DNA of 64,000 nt from Cylindrodendrum hubeiense (taxonomy: Eukaryota > Ascomycota > Sordariomycetes > Hypocreales > Nectriaceae). Of the stretch, positions 27,801 to 36,941 are shown in pieces. Each line of letters opens with the position of its first letter. Position 1 is the stretch's first letter. The notes beneath the pieces were generated by a model. That model searched no databases. It had not been told where the DNA came from and worked only from the letters and a program-made list of their open reading frames with translations. A program made the translations under genes and the position numbers. The stretch is taken from positions 1 to 64,000 of the forward strand of contig JAANBB010000029.1 of the NCBI GenBank assembly GCA_014621425.1, read 5' to 3'.

Positions 27801-28343
27801 AGCGAAATCCGGAGGATTCTTCCGCCTGGGCCGGTGAGTACCACCAGATTGATCGATTCTAAGATAATTCTAACCAACTTGATTTAGACTACGAGCCATG
27901 CCTTCAACAGTCTCGACACGACGAAGCTAGGATGGCTCCAGGAAGGAGACCCACGCTCCGAATTGGTCCTTGCGCTTGTGAAGGAGGCGAACGGCATGTC
28001 TTTGCTCTTTAACGGCCTACCGTCTAGTGGCGAGCAGTTCCCCCGCGCGAATGCCGATCGCGCTGCCGCCTTTAGTCCTCTTGCGCGGGCGCGGGCGGGT
28101 AACTATTCTACGCCCACTTACATTGTGTTCGGGGATCAGGATGAAATTGCGCCGTACGAGAAAGCGGTCGAGTTTGAGGAGGTGCTCCGAAATAACGGGG
28201 TACAGTGTGGCTTCCTGTGTGTCGCGGGGGCGAAGCACATCTTTGACCTGGGGTTGTCGCCTGAGAGTAATGGTTGGGAGCTTGGTGTTGGACCGGGGTA
28301 TGACTTTTTGATCAGGCAGATTGAGAGTGGCCATCGCATTTAG
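21768..28343 (+). CDS. ascC: Non-reducing polyketide synthase, orsellinic acid type (AscC-like)
   Basis: Iterative PKS of about 2136-2153 residues making orsellinic acid. Domain order: SAT (1 to about 350, 'IFSPQSNPPKASYL'), KS from about 406 with Cys578 in DTACSSS, MAT with Ser1019 in GHSLGE, PT with His1340 in 'VKGHAVRKK', a single ACP with Ser1695 in GIDSLASME, then an alpha/beta-hydrolase release domain with HGGGH, Ser1922 in GWSTGG, 'FGDQDE' and 'GAKHIF'. No methyltransferase domain is present, which fits unmethylated orsellinic acid. Exons: 21768-27276, 27337-27833 and 27888-28343. 27703-27753 is probably a further 51-nt in-frame intron (GTGAGC, TACTAAC, AAAG). The start could be 21768 or 21780 because the region is duplicated. 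Confidence 0.93.
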
Positions 28344-29027
28344 TCAGCGAATCTGGATTTCCTATAGCACTTTTTAGACAGTTTATTTTCTTAATTGAAG
28401 CGCCATAGAGCTAGTGATTTAGTGATTCTTCCGTTCTCAACGGCCGCGCTACAACGGCCGCGTTACCTGTGACACGTAGCAGTGCTGCGCAATGTTACGT
28501 GAATATTCTCGGATACTCGGCGTTATTGCATTTCCCTCGGCTTTTAATCCATCAGTGCCCACCATATGCCCTGTGCTGATGGCGCCTCTTCATTTCCCTT
28601 CCGTCCAGGTTGCGACTGCAACCAACACAACACGCGGACTCGCGCGCAGTGAGTGGGTCAATGGATGTGTTGCTGCAGGCTACTGTCGGTTCCGCCTATG
28701 TATCAAACACTGCGGCTATTGATAGGACCAGGGGGCTCAGCTTTGCCCACACAAGTGGTCGGTAGGCCGTGGAAATACGCCCGATGATGCAATCCTTCAC
28801 GATATCCCTGGTCCTACATGTTTCGTAGTATGCCCGGGCATCCTGCGCCACCTCAGCCTTACTTGTCAACATGGTTTTTATCGTTTGTATGCCCAGTCGT
28901 CTCCGCCCGCGTTCTTTGGCCCTTTCTGTTCGTCTGATGCAAGCCTCCGTCCGCCATGTCTCGTCATGGTTGAGCGTTGGTGAAGCCATCTCTACTCCCC
29001 AGTTTTCTCTACGCGCCCAAGCCACAG
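28344..29027. other. Intergenic, right border of the asc cluster
   Basis: Contains a 14-bp tandem pair, AACGGCCGCG(C/T)TAC, at 28439-28466, and a copy of the cluster motif at 28513-28524 (ATACTCGGCGTT; the reverse strand reads AACGCCGAGTAT). The motif lies 170 bp past the ascC stop and about 500 bp before the next gene. No gene is supported. Confidence 0.5.
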
Positions 29028-30437
29028 ATGGCGGGTTCAACACATTATTCCGACCTGCCGGAGGTCTACAACGAGCCCAACGCGAACCTTCCCGAAGTTG
29101 TGCCAATCGAAAGCTCTCACAACCACACAAACGCCACCGACAGCCTTCCACAACTTTTCTTTACGCCAAAAGCCGACGACATTTGCCCATCGCAGCCTGT
29201 CGACAAGCCCGCACGCAGCATATGCGGTCTGAAGCGCAGTCTATTCTTCATCCTAGCTGCCATCGCCGCAGTCCTCATTATCGGAGCCATTGTCGGCGGC
29301 GCCGTCGGCGGCACGATTGCGAAAGATTCATCCACTCCCACATCTACCTCAGACTCGACATCATCGGCGACCAGCAGTAGCGTGCCGTCCGCTACTTCTA
29401 GTAATACATCAATTTTACCGAGCTCTCAACTCGCAAGTGTTACTTGGACCGACTCGGACGACCACCAGCACTACTACGTTTTCCACCAAAATCGATCCAA
29501 CCACATCATTGCTTCCCTCTGGGACTCTCAAAATAAAACATGGGACACAATGAGCATTTCTGCTAGCCTAATAGCGTCTGGCATCAACCTTGACATTATT
29601 GAGGGAACACCAATATCCGCCATTGCTTGGTCGGATGATGATAATGACTGGAACATCCGGCTTTATGTCCTGCTGACTAGTAACTCCATTGCCGAGTTAT
29701 ACACAACTTCTTACGATATAGACTCTGCGTGGTCCCAGTATACACTCGGGTCGCAAGTCACTATCAATACGGGCGATGGATCAAATATTGCCGCGTGGCG
29801 CCCGAATGGCGGGAACGCTACTTGGCCTCCAATCCTGATGATGTGGCAGGATGACGAACAGCATATTGCCTTTTCAACCAGTACCGACTGGACGAACCAG
29901 GAAAATTTGACAACCGCTACAGGCTCTACGGGCCTTGCTATAAGCAGCCTGGTAGACCCCGCTACCTCTGATATTTTGTGGCGGTTCTACTACGATAACT
30001 CCAACGTTGTGCAGGAGGGCATATTTGTGCCAGATTTATCGAGCTGGCAACTTAGTAGGTGACTCTTTCTCGGAAACTGCGGAATTTTATGTTGATCAAG
30101 TATAGGTTCCACGCTTGGCAAAATCCCCTCGCCGTATTTGACCAACTTCGCCGCCGTTTCATTTGAGGATGTGTATATGCTAGTTGTCGATGTCGAAGAC
30201 GACGGGGGCTTGAAGACCCGTTGGTGGAACAACTCGACGTGGTCCGATGACAATCCGCCAACTCTTCGGGATTTGCCAGATGGCGTATCGTCCACTGAGG
30301 GGTTTACCGCCATTTCAGGGCATTCTGACTACGGAATGTATGGCATCATCAACGGAGAACTCTATTCATGGAAGTTTGATCCAGCTACGCCGTTGATATG
30401 GACATATAAAGGGCAAGTCAAGGTGACACTTGATTAA
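29028..30437 (+). CDS. Membrane-anchored fucose-lectin-like protein
   Basis: 452 residues from exons 29028-30054 and 30106-30437 (51-nt intron, GTAGGT/TATAG, phase 1). The N terminus is a soluble stretch of about 65 residues. One strong transmembrane segment follows at about 71-97 (FFILAAIAAVLIIGAIVGG), then a Ser/Thr-rich linker and a C-terminal domain of repeating aromatic, Asp-rich strands such as 'VTWTDSDDHQHYYVF', 'SAIAWSDDDNDWNIRLYV' and 'WRFYYDNSN'. This is the pattern of fungal fucose-specific-lectin-like beta-propellers. It is probably a type II membrane protein with the propeller outside the cell. The lectin call is by pattern only, and ligand binding is unproven. The ATG at 29028 was chosen because upstream in-frame starts are not ATG. 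Confidence 0.7.
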
Positions 30438-30459
30438 GTTTAAAACAAGGAGACTTATT

Positions 30460-31410
30460 TTTGTTCCCAATCTCCATGATTCAATCGGTGTCTTATATTT
30501 TGCCCCGAACAATAGTTTATCATACAGGAGTGAGTGCGCTTGGCAAAACTCTGATACAACCAGCTGTGATATTTGTTCTATATGCAGCTGGGTTTCCAGG
30601 TAGTCGATCGCCTAGTCATCAAGAGACCAGCACGCCTGGTTCTTAGACAAAGCGGTTTTGGAGACCTCGAAGGGGTAGAGCCGCCACTGTAGGATATGAC
30701 CGAAGGGCGTCTCCGCCATCTGCTAGAATTACCCTTTGCACATCTTCTCCAGGAGCTCAGGGATCTCGTCCTCGTCTTCCTGCTTTTGGAAGTACGAAAT
30801 CAAACTGGATTAGCTGAGTGCTCTAGGTGATTACGGATATATTTATGTTGACGTTCCCCGGCTCATTCCAAACACCCGAATATTTGTGCCGTTGATCCTC
30901 ACCCTTCTCCTTCTCCCATCTCTGTCTTGAGACCTTCCGGTTGAGAATAGCGCAGAAACTAATACTGGGGGTCTGAAAGCCATACTCCCGACCGTTTGGC
31001 AGACTAGAGATATGTAGAGGTTGCGAATGGCTTGCTTGAGCTTTATATCACACTCGACCTTGTCCTCCTCTCATTCTCGGTGGGCAGTCACTTGCCCTAG
31101 GGTCTTGTTGCTTCAAGGAACTGGTGGTGCCTTCCATAGCCTTCTTCTGCCGGCTTGTTGGTTCGATAACATCGTGGGGCACCGCCTGAACAACCTTCTC
31201 CCGTATTGAGTGGCCATGCTCTTGGAACACAACCGTTGTTGTGTCACCTTTCAGTCGGGGGATCTATCGCGACAGAGTTTATGGGTATCTCGGAGGGTGT
31301 TCTCGGCTGCGACGAGTATGCGTGGAATATCCGGGTCCCCTACACTACTTCTGCCGTCTCCACTGTCTGTATCCCTTAGCTGCGACGCATGTTTGCAGCT
31401 TATATAATTT
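30460..31410 (-). pseudogene. Decayed large ORF, resembling RecQ-helicase-associated fungal proteins
   Basis: Read on the minus strand, protein-like runs appear one after another in different frames, separated by stops and frameshifts. Examples are 'FQKQEDEDEIPELLEKM', 'MAETPFGHILQWRLYPFEV', 'KNQACWSLDD' (stop) and 'LETQLHIEQISQLVVSEF', ending in 'YDKLLFGAKY'. They are consistent in order. The style resembles the large ORFs that accompany telomere-linked RecQ helicases and related mobile elements in Sordariomycetes. That family assignment is from memory and uncertain. The coding decay itself is visible in the sequence. No intact ORF or terminal repeats were found. Confidence 0.4.
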
Positions 31411-32360
31411 CTAGAGCGGTACCTCTTCTTATTGCTTTGAGGCTTTCTTTCTGTACTTCGGCATGTGATTATATATTTTAGTGAATTGCTGTGTGTAGTA
31501 ATTACGGCTGTCGTCGTCGTATATGCGTCGGTAGCTGGCGAATGTGGTGAGGCCTGTCATCGGCTACCATGGCCTTACTCGGTTGGGCCTCACTGTCGCA
31601 TTATTTTATGACTTCTCTCCTTATCATGTGATAACATACTCTACGCATTCGGATTGTCAATTGGTTGTGGTTCTTTTACCTGGATTTTGGTTCAAATCAA
31701 TTCTACTACCCTAAAGCAAACAAATTCGCCATCACCTCGTGAGCTTGCTTGTCTAAGAGGAGACCCCTGTCCTATTCTTTTCTCTTCCCTTAGTTCGTCT
31801 CCCCATTTTTCAACTAATCAGCATTAAATCTTTTATTGAACCCCGCTTCTATATTGCTTCCCTACTGCGACCGCCCCTAGCGCCATGCCACTCCCTGACG
31901 TGAATCACACAGCACTCGATACCTGCTGACCCTTGACAGAGGTAGCCTCTTTGTGGCACAGAGTCTCGAGGCATAATTGATAGGGAAATCGTAGTTAGAT
32001 AAAGAGGCGCAGCTTACTACTCACCTCGTAATAGTACACAAACATTCTGATATTCTGACATAAGTAGGTGAGTGAGTATTTCTTTAGCAAAACCCACAAT
32101 CATTACGCCAGAGCAGAACCAGAAATGAAGAAGCGAAAGAGCGGCATCTACCCGCGGAACGGGTGTGGCGGCCTCTTTTCATGTTGGCAACTAACTATAA
32201 ACTCACCTTGGCTCAATTATATAAGCCACCAGCATGGCATAAATTAAACCCCAGATGTTCTTAACCCCCACCGCCAAAGCCCCTGGCTGAGTGTATAATA
32301 TCAGTCTCAGCAGCCTGGGTGTTCCTGTTTCAGGCACCTCCATTGAACCTTGAGCAGAAT
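31411..32360. other. Gene-free stretch
   Basis: About 950 bp with no supported gene. It lies between the decayed ORF and the 3' end of the LysM gene. Confidence 0.5.
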
Positions 32361-33567
32361 CTAAACACCGATGCAGACGTAATAGCCTAGCCACAGGTTG
32401 CTGCAGCTCGAGTCAACCGCAGTGTTGTACGAAAGAAACTGGCTCAAGGTAATGCCTGCAGCAGAGTAAATAGACCAACAACTATCGCCCGATTGGACCT
32501 GATAGTAAGACTTGCAGGTGCTAATAATACCGGACATGGTGGGAGATGGAATTGAGGCAGAAGTCGTTGTTGTTGTAGCAGTACTCGATGTTGTAGTACT
32601 TGACGTTGTAGTGGTCGCACCGGGGACATGAACACAGACATAGTAGTCAAGCCAGAGATTGGAGCAGTCTGTGAAGAAAGATGTTAGTTACAGCCCAAGT
32701 CAGGGTGTTTTCAAACAAAGGACAAAAGCATACTGTCATCAATGTACGTGTTCCAGGTCTTAAACTGAGCTACCGTAATGCTATACTTTGAAGCAATGGT
32801 GTCACACAGGTCGCCGGATGAGACCTTATAAAATCCATCGCAAGTACTGATGAGGCCGGGCATAGTGGGGGAATAAGAGGTGGCAGAAGTTGTCGTCGAC
32901 GTTGTGGTGGTTGACGTTTTGGTCGTCGACGTCGTCGTGCTCGCTCCGGGCGTATGGACACAGACATAGTAGTCGAGCCAGAGGTTGGAGCAGTCTGCGT
33001 CGAGGGGTGTTTGTTAAAAATCGCATGTCTTGCACTTGGCTGGCATTGCATGAAAGAAAAGTACATACTGTCATCGATATAAGTATTCCAGGTCTTAAAT
33101 TGGGCCACGCTGATGCTGTACGCGGCCGCAATCGTGTCACACTGGTCGCCAGAGGAAACCTTATGAAATCCGTCACAGTCATCTGCGAGGCCGGGCATAG
33201 TTGGCGAGTTGGCTGCGGCGGACATCGTAGTTGATGTCGTAGTGGTTGATGTCTTCAGCGTAGTACTCGTGGACGTCGTGGTTATAGACGTGGTCGTAGA
33301 CGTTTTGCTTGTTGTAGTCGGATCCGCAGTTACAGTGCCCATGACACAGTATGACTTGCTGGTATCGATGCTTGGACAAGTGATGCCGGGGTTCAACGAC
33401 TGCAGCGTTTCCACTGACAGCCCCCAGCTACTCGCGAAGCTCGAACACGTGGCTCCACTGTCGGCGGTAGTGGTGAAGTCACATTCGACGGCTCGGCGCG
33501 AAGGAACATGGCGAGCGAAAAGAAGCTGCGGAAGGAACCCGGCAGCAAGAATGTATGTAAGCTGCAT
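32361..33567 (-). CDS. Secreted protein with four LysM domains
   Basis: 355-residue secreted protein made of LysM chitin-binding modules, likely a LysM effector or cell-wall-binding protein. Exons: 33567-33069, 32994-32734 and 32668-32361. A signal peptide (MQLTYILAAGFLPQLLFA) is followed by LysM1 ('CSSFASSWGLSVETLQSLNP'), a Thr/Ser-rich linker, then LysM2, LysM3 and LysM4, each separated by Thr/Ser linkers. LysM2 and LysM3 are almost identical, sharing 'VAQFKTWNTYIDD' and 'DCSNLWLDYYVCVH'. Each is interrupted by a phase-1 intron at the same residue (after YIDD), so an exon unit was duplicated. No catalytic domain is present. It lies 3.4 kb from a LysM-chitinase. A TATAAG lies about 105 bp upstream of the start. 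Confidence 0.9.
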
Positions 33568-34471
33568 CTTGTGTTGTTTGGCTTCAGAGCTTGAGGGGTA
33601 TGAGAAGATGAGAAGGCTGGTGTCTCACAAGTAAGGAAAGACGCAGTGTTGCCAACTCAACGCCGACTTCTTATACTTATTCATTATCACAACATCTCTC
33701 GTGGACAAGGGCTCTGGTTCTTGGTGAAGAGGATCGGCGCGGGGAGTCCCTATGGTATGGTGTGAGGACCCATCCGGAAGCAACTGAGGAAAGTAGGCAC
33801 CCTGGGAATAGCCACCCCCGGGAAAAGGCATGACTATTGCTGCCCAACTAGTCCCAATGATCATGGCGATGGAGGAACATTACTGCCCAACTAGTCTCAG
33901 TCAGCATGGTGATGGAAGGACGAAGAGCTGATAGTTTAATTACAGAAGACAAGAGTGGACTCGATATCACATGCAGCAAGTACATAGTACATATGGAATA
34001 CTTCTTCTTGACAATTCAACTTCTAAGTAGTATGGATTGATCAAATTGCACAGCTGATGCTACGTAGTAGGGAGGATGACTGGGGGCGGCCTTGGTACGA
34101 ACAGGGGCTCAACCAACTGCCAATCAGACACTGGAATGCAAATCGAGCAATAAAACGCTGCGCCGTAGTCTGCACGGCGAGCCTGTTGCAATATCACAAC
34201 GCGCCAAGCCGGATAATCAGCCAGGGGAGCGCATGCAAGGACCAACAGCAGCGGCGATATTGCCGGGTAATTAATCCATGTTGTCCGTTTTATTGCCGTG
34301 TCAAACACACAAGCGAGACTTTCGTCGCTAACCACATCATTATCTTCCTACAAAAATCACCTCTGGCCGTCGTGCTCTCCTGAATCCTCACCTTGTGCCA
34401 TATCAACTTCCTCCAGGCCCTGCCCTGCCACACCGCCCTGCCCTCCACAACCGTTTCTCGGAGTTGTGACC
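33568..34471. other. Intergenic, with a 43-bp tandem duplication
   Basis: Divergent promoter space between the LysM gene and the next gene. It contains two diverged 43-bp tandem copies at 33836-33878 and 33879-33921, sharing CTGCCCAACTAGTC. No gene is supported. Confidence 0.5.
33836..33921. repeat. 43-bp tandem repeat, 2 diverged copies
   Basis: The two units differ at several positions but keep the core CTGCCCAACTAGTC and the CATGG-GATGG end. Confidence 0.75.
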
Positions 34472-35323
34472 ATGGCGCGCCTTTTTCCGCACCGCCTGGC
34501 CTCCCTGGCTTGTTGGTCCCTCCTTGCCTGGAGAGGAGCCGTCGAGGCCGCCACGGCTAGCAACACATCGGGCGTTATCGAGGTGGACCTGGTTTTCCCC
34601 AGCAATGCATCTTATGCGCCATCGCCAGTTCTCCCAGTCGTTTTTGCTGTCCACAATTCCGATCTCATACGCTTTATTGCTTCTCAAATCCAATACACCA
34701 TATGGCCATATGATAACAGAGACTCTGAAGTTGGTTCCGGCACTCTTGAACTGAGATGGGCAAACTTCTCTGACAGTGATGTTTTCTTTTCATACAGAGG
34801 AAGTACATATGATCTCAACACCGAGGGTACATGGACGCTGGTGTGGCACCTGTTCTGGAGCAGTTGCGAGGTCGCCGAGAACGACTATGACGGAATGAGC
34901 CTTCACTCCAACGATACAGGTGGTTCTGTGACCTTCAGCACCAACAACTCATCACAGAAAGCGGATCTTGTTGCTGATACTAAGAACCGGACTTGCTCCG
35001 CGTCTGAGGGACTTGCTCTCAACGTTACAGACTCACTCGAGGTCGAGCTCGGTGTGAGGGCGGATTGGCACGGTATTCCGACCTGTGCCGTGGTTGATGC
35101 CATCACTCTCGCACCAGACCCCTGCGCAATCACAATAAATTCTGCCACTGCGTCGAGTATCTCCTCCTCCATCACGTCCCGTGTCTGCAAGTATAAGGAA
35201 TTATGGGATCCACCCATCAGCTGCCCATCTGATGACGACGACGAGAGTACGGCGCAGCGGTTCACTGTTGGTGGGTGGTGTGCAGGCTTGGCAATTGCAA
35301 TAGCGGTCTGGGTCTCATTCTAG
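34472..35323 (+). CDS. Secreted GPI-anchored protein, DUF7136-like
   Basis: 283 residues in one exon. A signal peptide (MARLFPHRLASLACWSLLAW) is followed by an N-glycosylation-rich ectodomain with many NxS/T sites, starting 'VIEVDLVFPSNASYAPSP'. Pairs of cysteines at 'SSCEV', 'RTCSA', 'PTCAV' and 'DPCAI' suggest disulfides. An acidic spacer (DDDDE) and a hydrophobic C-terminal tail 'GGWCAGLAIAIAVWVSF' end the protein, as expected for a GPI signal. The family call is by resemblance to the fungal DUF7136 secreted proteins; no function is known. It lies between the LysM gene and the chitinase and shares their secreted character. Confidence 0.75.
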   Translation: MARLFPHRLASLACWSLLAWRGAVEAATASNTSGVIEVDLVFPSNASYAPSPVLPVVFAVHNSDLIRFIASQIQYTIWPYDNRDSEVGSGTLELRWANFSDSDVFFSYRGSTYDLNTEGTWTLVWHLFWSSCEVAENDYDGMSLHSNDTGGSVTFSTNNSSQKADLVADTKNRTCSASEGLALNVTDSLEVELGVRADWHGIPTCAVVDAITLAPDPCAITINSATASSISSSITSRVCKYKELWDPPISCPSDDDDESTAQRFTVGGWCAGLAIAIAVWVSF

Positions 35324-36369
35324 GGCTGTCTTGATCTTCATTTTGCTCGGAGGGGTCCTTCCCAAGTGTAATTTCCTTTACCTTTCATTTCATATTGTTG
35401 GTCAATTTTGCCAGGCACCTTCCGACTGTACAATATTGTTTAGTGATTAGAAATCGGCGAGGTAATTGCCTCGCACCCTCTATCAGCTGGGGCAGCCCCG
35501 GCCCCAAGAACTTCAAATGTTACCTCAAGTCCAATGCCAAATTGCAGCAGCTTCATTTACTCTTGCCATCTTCTACACTACGGATGTTTAGGCCCCTCAC
35601 CTAGATGAGTAATGCTTCGATCCACTGAGCTAATATGTCTTTTGATCGAGTGAAATCCGACAATTGAACTCTCTAGCTACTGGGGGTGCGCGGCTTTCTT
35701 GGCATGGTCCTGTTGTTGAGGTAGCAAGTTAGTTTGCAACCATGCTTGTCAGCGATGCCCTTGCAGGGAAATACTGGCTACTACGGAAAGACTTCCGTAG
35801 CTACGTAGATTAGGTATGATATGATAGTAAGTAAGCTTAACTTGGCGAATTGATATCACAGGTCTGGTGTGTGCATGACGCGCGGCCTCTGAGATGCGGG
35901 GGTGGTGGGAGGGGCGCATTGAGTTCCGCGTGGAGAAAGCCGTACGGTACGCGGGATCGCCAAGATCGAACGACCATTCCCACTGTCGGATTCAACCTCG
36001 ATATGGAGACTTGCCGCCTTGCTCCACTTTGAAGACATGACTCGAGCCTGACTGGGCTGCTGGGGGTCCGCCATGACCCGCTTGCTTTTATTACCGAAGA
36101 CCTCAATCCTAGTCGCCGGCCAAGGTGACCTCCACAACCCTTGCTATTCAACACACGGGTTTCTCAAATAGTCTAGTTTCGAACCAACAGAACAAGACCA
36201 ACGGCGTCTTTCATGCAGGTTTTTAATCAGTGGTCGAACGATTCAAGAATAGGAGACAGGAGAAGTGGTACGCGGCCCATCAGTTCTCAGCAATCGAAGC
36301 ACTATTTACTCCACCACTCACCACGCTTTAACCTGCAGTTTACCTTGGCATTCTCTTGAAAATTAGTGT
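35324..36369. other. Intergenic with a perfect 8-bp hairpin
   Basis: About 1 kb without a supported gene. A perfect stem-loop lies at 35781-35800 (CTACGGAA, four-base loop, TTCCGTAG). A tRNA A-box-like segment occurs on the minus strand near 35620-35640 but lacks a B box. Confidence 0.45.
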
Positions 36370-36756
36370 CTAATACATGTTGCACTTGGGACCAAGGATA
36401 TCCTTGAGATAGGAAATGACGCAGTACTTGCAGCTTTCAATCGCTGATTCGCCGGTGTCAGGATTTACACCAGGGGTTGAGAGGGCACTAAAGTCCTCGG
36501 CCTCAAATGGTGACAGGTCGAAATGTAGTTGGTACACAAGGCTAGTGGTCCGTATGGCCGATGCTCCTTGATGTCTCTAAGATTATCAGTACCCATACTC
36601 GGCTAATTAGAAGTTTGAAAGACGAGTGTAACTATGAGCCGGTGTGGGGGAGGGGGGCTTTCTACAAACGAGACCAAGTAGAAAGAAGCTTCAGCATTGT
36701 AGCATTTACCTTGGGACGACTTTAAAGAATGCAGTTATTGCTGAGGCAAGGTCCAT
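36370..36756 (-). CDS. Small unrecognised gene, divergent from the chitinase
   Basis: Two exons fit on the minus strand: 36756-36710 and 36574-36370, with a 135-nt intron (GTAAAT donor; TACTGAT branch; acceptor AG at 36576-36575). They give 83 residues. The C-terminal part, including 'LVYQLHFDLSPFEAEDFSAL' and 'ESCKYCVISYLKDILGPKC', reads as a compact coding sequence with three cysteines and a clean stop. There is no obvious signal peptide. The first exon is less certain than the second. I recognise no family. It sits head-to-head with the large chitinase and shares its promoter. Confidence 0.35.
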
Positions 36757-36798
36757 GTTAGGCCAGTATCAGGGTTAGGACAAAAGAGCCTATAGTGG

Positions 36799-36804
36799 TA
36801 TAAA
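36799..36804 (+). promoter_or_regulatory. TATA box of the chitinase gene
   Basis: TATAAA lies 143 bp before the chosen chitinase start codon. Confidence 0.5.
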
Positions 36805-36941
36805 GCGACTCTATCGTCCCTCTGCCTCTTTGGAATCACCATCATAGGTTGTCCTTCATTTTCCTGCAGCCCAGTGACAATCAACTCTTTCTTTGCATCA
36901 TTTCAACTCTTGACGTCTCCCCCAGAGGCTGCTGCGCAACC

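Noticed and set aside
28871..29380. 169-codon ORF overlapping the lectin-like gene
   Set aside because: Out-of-frame shadow; the overlapping frame has the membrane segment and continues across a proper intron.
35596..35640. tRNA-like segment on the minus strand (TTAGCTCAGTGGAT A-box)
   Set aside because: No B box (GGTTCGA type) or acceptor stem closes it, so at best it is a tRNA-half relic.
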